Shown: piece by piece, positions 12,022-21,700 of the stretch
Layout of the letters: every line of letters starts with the position of its first letter
How positions within the stretch are numbered: the stretch's first letter is position 1
Source: Reticulitermes lucifugus
Taxonomy: Eukaryota > Arthropoda > Insecta > Blattodea > Rhinotermitidae
Reading direction: 5' to 3'
DNA length: 42,353 nucleotides
NCBI GenBank assembly: GCA_026260175.1
Contig: JAKCWW010004183.1
Location: 388 to 42,740 of the forward strand
Program-made: the position numbers and the translations under genes
The notes under the pieces: generated by a model
The model's input: only the letters and a program-made list of their open reading frames with translations
The model's database searches: none
What the model was told of the DNA's origin: nothing

Positions 12022-12556
12022 GTATGAGATACAAAGCAGACCCATTAGTTCTTGTGGTGTTGTAGGTGCAGACAACTGGACAGACAGAGTGATTTTTAAC
12101 AGCTGATCTGTGGGGGATACAAATGCACCTAAAATGGAAACATGATAGAAATTATAAAACTGGCAATAATATCTGTTTACAACAGGTTGAGTGTTTGCTG
12201 CATTTAGCAAACATTACTGTGAAGATGAGGGCAGGATCTTGAAACGGTGGCAAATGAGACGGTATGTCTGTGACAGAAAGATAGAAATGACTATAATGGT
12301 AGAGGGAAGTAATGTAAGGAAATATAAACAAATCAACTGATGATAGCGTCAATATAAGGGGTGAGTGCTCAGTGAACAACAAACATTTCACATTTAATTT
12401 TGTATCACAAGCAATTAGATCAGATCAAACTGGACAGATGTCTTGGAAAATTACGCTTGGAAGACTGAGACTAAAGCTCAATGTTTACTAAAGTATTCTC
12501 AAATGGCAACTCTTACACTTCATATGTGCTTGCACTGCTGAAAGCTGTCACATCTC

Positions 12557-12716
12557 CTACAAGGGACATCGAGCAGACTCGGGTAGCAGCGAGACTAAGA
12601 CTTCTATCTGAGGGATGTCCAGGTGGCTAGGACAAGGACACTGGCTACACTGACTGAAATCTTTACGGTCCTCCTTGGTCCTTCCAGGAAAATACTGAGC
12701 TAGTACCTTCATTTGG
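12557..12716 (-). CDS. AP5Z1: AP5Z1 exon 12 (tentative C-terminus)
   Basis: The acceptor is acttctttttag. The first base completes the Asn codon left by exon 11, then 52 residues follow, [17 protein letters not shown] to SARCPL, with stop TAG at 12557-12559. Phase and position fit, and VLAQYF may correspond to human SVAQFVL. Similarity is otherwise weak, so a different last exon is possible. Confidence 0.5.
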
Positions 12717-15700
12717 CTAAAAAGAAGTACTGTGATGGAATTGTAAATAACGCAAGATACATGCAATGCCATACACACGATGACAAAAAAAGTGTCAACA
12801 AATACCTGCTTAAAATGTTAACCTTGGCATTGCATGAAGGTAAGTGGACAGCTTCATGCCTCAATCAACTGACCTCTATGGAAACAGCCCCCAGTGCCCA
12901 TTGGAATTTGTTACAAGTAAAAGTGCTGAAGTGTAACTTACTGAAGACTGTAGCTGTGTGGGAGTGTCAACTTCATCTTAATTCTTCAGGAATCAGCAAA
13001 CTGAGACAGAACCCTTACCACAGCTGTCATGGCTGGATCAGTGGTGTGTGTTGAAGACAGAATGATGGATGCAATGCTAAAACATTTTCAAAATCTTCAT
13101 ATTACTCAAGATATGAATTAATTAACACACTGTTATTGCATGCATTCTTATCACTGTGATAAACTGAATGTGTTCAAATTTGATTTTCCTGAAGATGGAC
13201 ATTTCAAACTATGCTTGTCTGTAAAAAAAAAATAGCCTACTATGTTGTTAAGTGCATATTAACTTTCATTTATTTATCAGCAGATCAAAAGTGTGGCAAT
13301 TACATTTTTTCCACTCATTACATTGTATGTACTATTATAGTAACAAAAATACACCACTGATTAATAAATAAATAAATATATATATATATACACCCTTGTA
13401 ATCATTATATACATCACCTTACAAGAATGCATAATTACGCTACTGGACACAATGGCAATAATCCCACCTACCAAAAGGGGAAATAAATTATTATATAATT
13501 ACAAACAGCAAAAAGTGTGTACACAGAGGATGACACAGTTTGGACAGACATATTAATATCAACAATTGCTTTGCTTTCTTAACTTCATACTTCTCAATAA
13601 TGCAAACTAACCTGTTCCTTAAGATTTTGTTAATAATATAAGGTCTGTTCAAAAAGTTTCGGAACTTTCATCATAAAACTTTATATACAGTAGAACCCGG
13701 ATAAGAAGTCTTCCCCTGTTAAGAAGTCTGATTTTTAAAGTCCCGAAATGAAATCCATAATGCGTACGTTAATTTTTCCCAGATAAGAAGCTTCCCGCTT
13801 ATTAAGTCTTCCCGCCTAAGAAGTCGAATCTCATGATACCAAGAGTATGATCTTTTATGAAATTTTACCCGTTAATAAGTTTCGACATATAAGACTATCG
13901 ATATATGGGATATATCAATATATGCTATGATGCGATTGATCTCTACCAAGGTGCCCTGAACAACAACACGGCAACACGCTGCTTTAGTCTTGAACAGTAA
14001 CACGCTGGTTACGTCAATTGAACCAATTGATGGGTGCTACAGCTGGCTACTGTGTATTACTATCTGCATANNNNNNNNNNNNNNNNNNNNNNNNNNNNNN
14101 NNNNNNNNNNNNNNNNNNNNNNNNNNNNNNNNNNNNNNNNNNNNNNNNNNNNNNNNNNNNNNNNNNNNNNNNNNNNNNNNNNNNNNNNNNNNNNNNNNNN
14201 NNNNNNNNNNNNNNNNNNNNNNNNNNNNNNNNNNNNNNNNNNNNNNNNNNNNNNNNNNNNNNNNNNNNNNNNNNNNNNNNNNNNNNNNNNNNNNNNNNNN
14301 NNNNNNNNNNNNNNNNNNNNNNNCCTCTTAATAAGTCTTCCCGCTTAAGAAGTCCCTAATTCTCTGGTCCCTTGAAAGACTTCTTATCCGGGTTCTACTG
14401 TATTTCACCTAGGAGATAATTGCACCTATCACCCTCACAGGACTGCCCCCCCCCCCACTACGAATACACCGCTCCCAACGTTTCTTCCTATTTTTGAAGC
14501 CGTCCTTGAAGGCTTGTTTCAGTATCACCTTCAGGTCTCAGCGAATTTTCTTTTCTCTCCTCTATGGTGTCAAATCCTCATCCTTCCAAGGCGTATTTCA
14601 GCTTGGGGAACAGGAGAAAGTCTGCAGATGCTAGATCCAGCAAGTAGAGTGGTAGTGGAATGACTGTAGTCCCCGGTTTTTGTGAGAAAATCCCGAACTA
14701 ACAATGATGTGTATGCTGAAACATTGTCATGGTGCAGCATCCATCAGTACTTACTTTGGACTGTTTAGAAGACAGAGTAACTCCTCCACTCGGTCATACA
14801 CAATCTTCTTGTCAGATTTGCTTGTGTTTAGTAGTCCTGTAGTCACTTGTGTACCAATCTTCCTTAAGCATAGTACAACTCTGGGAATAAGATCCTGACA
14901 ACGGCTAGCCAACTAGAAAATAAATACACCAATCATCATTCAAATACAGTAGACAATAAAACAAATTCCACACATATTTCACTACTAACTCCATGCACAC
15001 ACATACATTCAACTCCCCCATTTACAGGCTTTTTGCAGATGCTACTGCAATTATTTAGTATTTCAACATGCCATCTTCCAATTCTAAACCACGGGCACAA
15101 ACTACAGATCAGTGCTGAAAATCACACCCAGCTGCACTTAACCTTCCAGTGCAGTCCTCGGTCCACTGCACTGCATGATTGTGAAGGCATTTAACATTAC
15201 TGTAAATTTAAAACCCCTCCATCCTGGGCAGTAGTTGGAATTCAAACCCCAGCATCAAGGAAGCGTTAAAGTATTTTATGACTGCCTGTTCCAAATCCTG
15301 AAGAAAAGGTAAGGATGTCAACTAATCCTTCTAAAGGTACTGTTTACCACTTCTAGAAGATCTCTAGCATTATGGCACAATACTTTCCGCAGAAACAGTT
15401 TCTGTGTGTTCTGAAAGGTAGATATTCATCCTAACCATGATATACTTATCATGCTGCAAGGTACAGACACACAATGCAGATATTAGTAGCAGATAATGCA
15501 ATACATGACAAGGTAAATATAAAAATAAATATTCAGATGTGTTTGTGTAACCACTGTTGCTGTGCAAAAGCAATAAGTATTACATATTCTGAGTGTGTGT
15601 CTGTAGCATTAGTTATTCAGCATGCAAAACGCATGCGCCGTATTATATTGTCAACTGTGGCCTGTCTGGCTCTACCACATTTTTCCACATTATATCATAA

Positions 15701-18700
15701 ACTGCACGATTTTCAGGAAAAAGTTATTGAGCATAAAATGTGTGTTCCGATTTTCTCCACAACTTCTATCCGAAACATTTCTCATTCTAAAAATTCAGCA
15801 AGATATAAATGTACATAGGTCTACATGTGAAGTACCAGTTATTCTTGTCAGATTTTAATAAAACTTGAATTTTCTTGTCAGATTTTCAAAGAATACTCAA
15901 ATATCAAATTTCATGAAAATCTGTCCAGTGGGAGCCAAGTTGGTCCATGTGGACAGACAGACATGACAAAGCTAAAAGTCACTTTTCACAATTTTGCGAA
16001 TGCGCCTAAAAAATAAGAGGTAGACCTGAAATGAGTATGTGTGATAATTCTTAATGATAAATTACAGTAAGTTACATAGTAAAATAACCTGTACAGTTCC
16101 TTACCCCCCCCCCAAAAGAGAGAGAGAGAGAGACTTTCGAGGAGGACATTACAGCAATAAATAGGGCACACTGTTCGAAATATAAACCCTAAAAGCCCTT
16201 CTCTAGAAAATACCAATCTTTGTTATGAATTCACAGTACCTTTGCTAATGAGGCACTTGTGATATTGAGGAGCTTCAAAGGCATATTCTTTTCTTGAATT
16301 GATATCATAGCCAGAGTTTCATAAACAGCACATTCCAGCACCTCATAATACTTCACCAGCAATTCATGGTTGCACTGTTTACTGCAACCAAACCACATAA
16401 CATATGAATATGTGACAAATGACCAACATGCTATTGTGAAGTAAACTTGGTAGTTACACTGTTGGTTAACCCTTTAATGGCAAAGTTAAATGCCCCCATG
16501 TAACACCAACCTGCTGAGGTTTTTAAATGAGGATTTCAATTCTTAATGCTTACTCTTAACCCCCCTCTTAAAAAAAAAGAGAGAGAGAAAAGGGGGGGGG
16601 GCATATCTCATACACTTTTCCTTCAAATTCAAGGAAATAAAATTTTGCAGTGTGTTTATGAATTGATTAATGCGGGGAAAAAACATTCACATACTTTTCT
16701 AAAAAATTTAGGCCTGTGAATTGCATGCATTATATAAAATTTAGTGTAAATATTCTATTACATACTTCTGGTTGCTGCAGAAGTTCTGTGGCACCTTTGA
16801 TCAAGATTTTATCACATCACACACTACTTTTGTATAATATTCCGTGAAATTAAGCACCACGCACAGGCCTACATTACATTTTGTGCACTTGTAATACCGT
16901 GCCCTTTCTCTGGCAGCACGCTGAACAAACATGGCGGCAGAATTTACTGGCCAGTGAATGTTATGGCGGGGGGGTCATATCTCACTAGTCTGTTCTACAA
17001 ACACTTGTTGTGTTACTGGGCACAGCTGCAGAAACCTAATACGACAAAGACATACTGGCTACTTGTATGGTGACAGCAAAACAGACCTAAAGCTACAATG
17101 TGAATGCTGGGTAAAATTCCTGCTTTTCAAGGTTGCCCATGATGTTTTTAGTATATCTGACGGCTGTGTGTTGCACACTACTGCCCAACAACCCCTAAAG
17201 AGTGCCCCAGAACTACAAGAGACACGTCTGTGAGCTCCCCTGTAGTTGTAAACATCGATTTTCATGGATACCTCCAGTTTTTGTATATTAGTTTCCTCTG
17301 TACAATACGCATTACAGTAAGCCACTGAAAACCTTTCAGCTCGTCAATTAGTACTCGTTTCATAGCCCACTGTTGATATACAAGCAACACTAGACTCCAG
17401 TGTGAGTGATAAACCATGCTGTGTCTGGAACAGTATTAGTCAGCTAACATAAATGCGCAGTTCTAAAGTGTTGATGTCTAAATCAGGGCTTTTGGAGGGG
17501 TGGAGGGGGAGTAATTCTCACTCCACAAAGAAGCCCTGACCTTCAGGGGACCTACCACATATAAATCATTAGCAGTACCTGTGATAGGGGTGAAAAAAAA
17601 TGCTTCCAAATGCGACACACTGTTGGTGACCCCTCTGTGGGTCGTTCGGCATGTTTAAAGGGCTCACTGCGCAATCCAACTGTGGATCGTTCGGAAGCAA
17701 CAGGTTAAGAGAATCACAACCAGAGTTTATTTATACTACATGAACTTAGTTTTCTCTTTGCATACAGCATTGTTCATACAGCACACCTACTATCCAGGAC
17801 GCTGGTCAGGATATATGATATGATATTTACTACATTCAGTCCTTATTAAACAGTTCAAGGAAGTGCTTATTGTTTAACACCTGGTAGATCAGGATACATA
17901 AAACACAATTTTAGTTCCACTGCTATCTTTATTATGATACTTTTCCTTAAAGAGAAACAGATTTTGGTGTACCTTCTGTTCAGAATACCACCACAATTCA
18001 ACAAACAGGAATTAAATGCATGGTGACAGAACATTACTGTTAATTTCAAATGTTACCAAGCATGTTGCGTACCTAACATATGTTAATGAGCATGTTACCT
18101 ACCTTACCAAAGGTTACCCAGCATGACACCTACCTAACAAATGTTACCAAGCATGTTACCTACCTAACAAATGTTACCGAGCATGTCACCTACCTAACAA
18201 ATGTTACCGAGAATGTCACCTACCTAACAAATGTTACCGAGCATGTCACCTACCTAACAAATGCTACTGAGCATGTTACCTACCTGACAAAATGGTTTAC
18301 CTGTAATTGGGAGATGCATATTCACCAACAACCCACACTAGATGCATGTACAACTGAGGAAATTGCTGACTGTTGTCCAGGACAGAGATAAACTGAAGCA
18401 AATCTGTCTGCACCGTGAATACCAGTTCAGGACATAATTTCAAAATTATCTTGAGATGCTGCAGGATAGTCCTGAAATGGAGACATAATCATTACTCTGC
18501 ACAATAAATTTGTACCACACACCTCAACACTGAAAAAATGTAACTGTATAAAAATTTAACTTTCCTCACCCACCCTGCAACAGAAATGCCTAGTACCAAT
18601 ACAGTATTTTCAACCTATATAAATAAACGAAAGAAAGAATGGACCATCAATTCTGATACTGCCACTACATCCCATTCTCTTTCTTTTCTATACAGTAATA

Positions 18701-21700
18701 CCAAACACATCTCTGTCAATATACCTACAAACTGCTTCCTGGTAACCAGGTACTTTATACACAAGCTCTAGTCTCTTTAACATGGCTGGCACAATGACCA
18801 CAAAAACTTGTGGGTCAGCCTTGGACTGCACCTCACTGAAGAATGAATCAAGTAACACAGGAACTATCTGACTGCAAGTGACAACCAGTGGGTAACTTGA
18901 TAGCTCAGACAAAAGATCCAGATAGGTTCCAATTCTGAAATCAGAAAGTGTAGAAAATTATATACAGCACATGTGTGTGTGTGTGTGTGTGTGTGTCTGC
19001 CTGTTCTTATGAAGTATAATTCAGAAAATCATGAGATGAACTTATGAATACGGATGTAATGAATAGAGTAACATTCCTAAGCGGTGAGATTTAGAAACAA
19101 ACAGAATTCATTGGGTCAACAAAGTGCCAATTAAAATAATAAACTTTTTAGTTCTGATGATATACAAACATAACTTTGCAATTAAGTCCACATTATAGCA
19201 ACAGCCAAAATTCGTATTATACCAACCTGTCAAATGTATCTCCTTTCCCACTCTCCATTCTAAGCATGAAGCTGAAGAAGGGATGGAAGGCTGGTGTGCG
19301 AACATTCTCTAACAGTGGGATCCACTGTGGACCAGTTGAACCTGTTTTCTGATCAAGTTGTAGAACAGCTGGTGCCTGGTGCAAACATAGTGTGGCTGAG
19401 AGAACTGGCAGGTCAATTAGGCTGTGGAACACCTGCACACATAAAACACCCTTCACTTCTCAGAACCTTGAAATAATTAAAAAAAAAGAAAATCCCTACA
19501 CAAATGACATCAGGAAAACTTCTTATGGCAGGAACTGCATAAATTGTAAGTCCTCATAGAGACGGCATGTACACATACAGTCAAATGTCAACCTATTAAG
19601 GGATTAATTATAAAGTTAGCACTGTACCTCCACTGCAGTCGCTGGAACCACAAATGTAGTGACCAATTCTACAAATTCTTCAACAAGACAGGTAGGATGG
19701 CATGCGACAAGTTTCAGCAAATTTGGAAAATATTTCTGGATAAGAGGTTGTTGCAATCCTGCCATCTTTGCTTGATTTTCCAAGATGAAGGTGGTAATGT
19801 CAAACGCTGCCAACTCTGATGAGTAGCTATGGTACACGATATCCCCCAAGAACTTGGTGCAGAAATGTTGTGGATTGTACCCAGTAACAGCACCTGTAAC
19901 AATTTATTTTAAAATTAATGGGATGAACTAGTCTCATGTTGTAAACCTGACACATTTCATACAACTCACCAAAACTGAGAAGGAAATTCAGAACCCTGAC
20001 AAAAATGGAAATATCACGATGATCAGACTTGAATTTTTCAGTCACATTAGTTTGTATCCTCTTAACAACCTGCAATATTTGTGAGCCTTGATTTCGGTCT
20101 AAACAAACCAACTGATTTAGAATGTCTAAAACTTCACACAGAACCTGAAAAAAATAAAAGGAATTTGTTTCCAGTACCAAAAATAGACACTGTGAAAAGC
20201 AAAACACATTATTCATGACCATTATTGGTTGAAACATGTTGCCTTATTAATATTGATTAATTAACATTAGTAACACTAAAGGTGTGTTGACAGTAAACAA
20301 CAGCTTCTTTGTATACAAAATTTAGTTGCCACAGCAACCTCATGCCTAGGATTTGTGGACCTCTGGGTAATGATCAAACAAAATATTAGGTACATATTGT
20401 TACAAGTATACAAATAAAATATTTTTAATTTACATCATGTGATGACTCTCAGGAAGTTGCACAGCACAATAAATTTACTACACGTGTACTTACAGCCTTC
20501 TGAAGGGCAATGTCGTGTTGTTTGTGTGCTGGTCTAAAGCACTGCTCCACTAGAATGTTACAGTACTCTCGCACTGCTGTGAATAGAGGTTGTGCTTCAT
20601 ATCCAGATTCAGGCACAGTTTGTTCCAACCACTTTCTTAGCAGAGAGAATGTATGAACATTCATGACCTGTGATTTGCTAAAACTGCCACCTGCAACATA
20701 AAAAGTGTGATACAAAATAAGAATTATATGTAATGATATTAAATGAAAGTAACAGCTGCCCTGGATATTTTAATCACTGATGATAATTACAGAAAAAGAG
20801 TCACTACAAGCAACAAACAAATTTCATGAGGAACCCCAATTTAGGAAACAGATTTTACTGGGTGCTGCTTGAGCCTCTAGAATGTGATACTAAAATTACA
20901 AATCTTTCATGATTTGAGATGCAATTAAGGCATTCCTAAATGTGACTACACACAGTGACTACAAGCAGCTAATTCACTTACAAAGTGTTAAAGCAGTAAA
21001 ATATTCTCCGGCTGGACTCCCGTCCACTTCTGACATTGAGCCTGTGTCCAAACGGCTGAACAACTGTGATGGAGCTACTGGAGACAACTGTGTGCTCTGC
21101 ATCCAAATAGTCATCTGCTTATTAAGTCTTGTGACATAGTTGTGAGACATGATGGATTGGTGCCTTGCAACAACTTCACATAGAAATAACAGCAATTTGC
21201 CACTTTCTTCAGAAGTTAGGAACTGGCCTGACAAAAGGCTGCAATGAATTTAAAATTTAAGCTTTAAGTTTACAAAATATTACAATCAACAAGCATGTTT
21301 TTGGCACTTGACAGTAGTGCCAATACTTTTATCAGCACAGCCAACATTCAAGTGACTTAAGTTGCATATTTGTCATATGTAGCATATTCAAAACTTCTCA
21401 TCACAAAAATCTTTGAAAATGTAATGAGAAAATAAATGGAAAAATTAAACACAGTTTAAATTAGTATGAAAGTGACACTCTTAACAATTTTTACTTGCAT
21501 GACAATACATTATCATAAAAATAAGAGTTCATTGTAATAATTCATGTGGAAATCTTTGTTCTTCACAGGGTTGGTTTATTACAAACATAAATACATTTTC
21601 AGACATCCCAGATTTTAGAATTCCCTGAATTCCTCTTTTGTCCACTGATAATTTATGACTTTTCTTTAAACACATCAATTATTGTACACTGCATACATCT

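Larger units (their letters stand above)
13641..14742 (-). mobile_element. Truncated mariner, split by a pogo/Tigger-like MITE
   Basis: On the minus strand from 14742 down, frame-shifted transposase sequence is recognisable: [20 protein letters not shown], then in a shifted frame [16 protein letters not shown], then [18 protein letters not shown] and [11 protein letters not shown]. This is the last catalytic part (third Asp region) and C-terminus of a mariner-family transposase. The 3' terminal sequence aggtctgttcaaaaagtttc lies at 13641. The N-terminal half is missing. The interior is interrupted by the element at 13688-14400. It lies in AP5Z1 intron 11. Confidence 0.85.

Noticed and set aside
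13990-14359. Open frames of 104-113 residues
   Set aside because: They consist almost entirely of undetermined residues across the 253-N gap.
18080-18391. Plus-strand open frame with repeating [10 protein letters not shown] units
   Set aside because: It is the translation of the 30-bp minisatellite; the following part is antisense to AP5Z1 exon 9.
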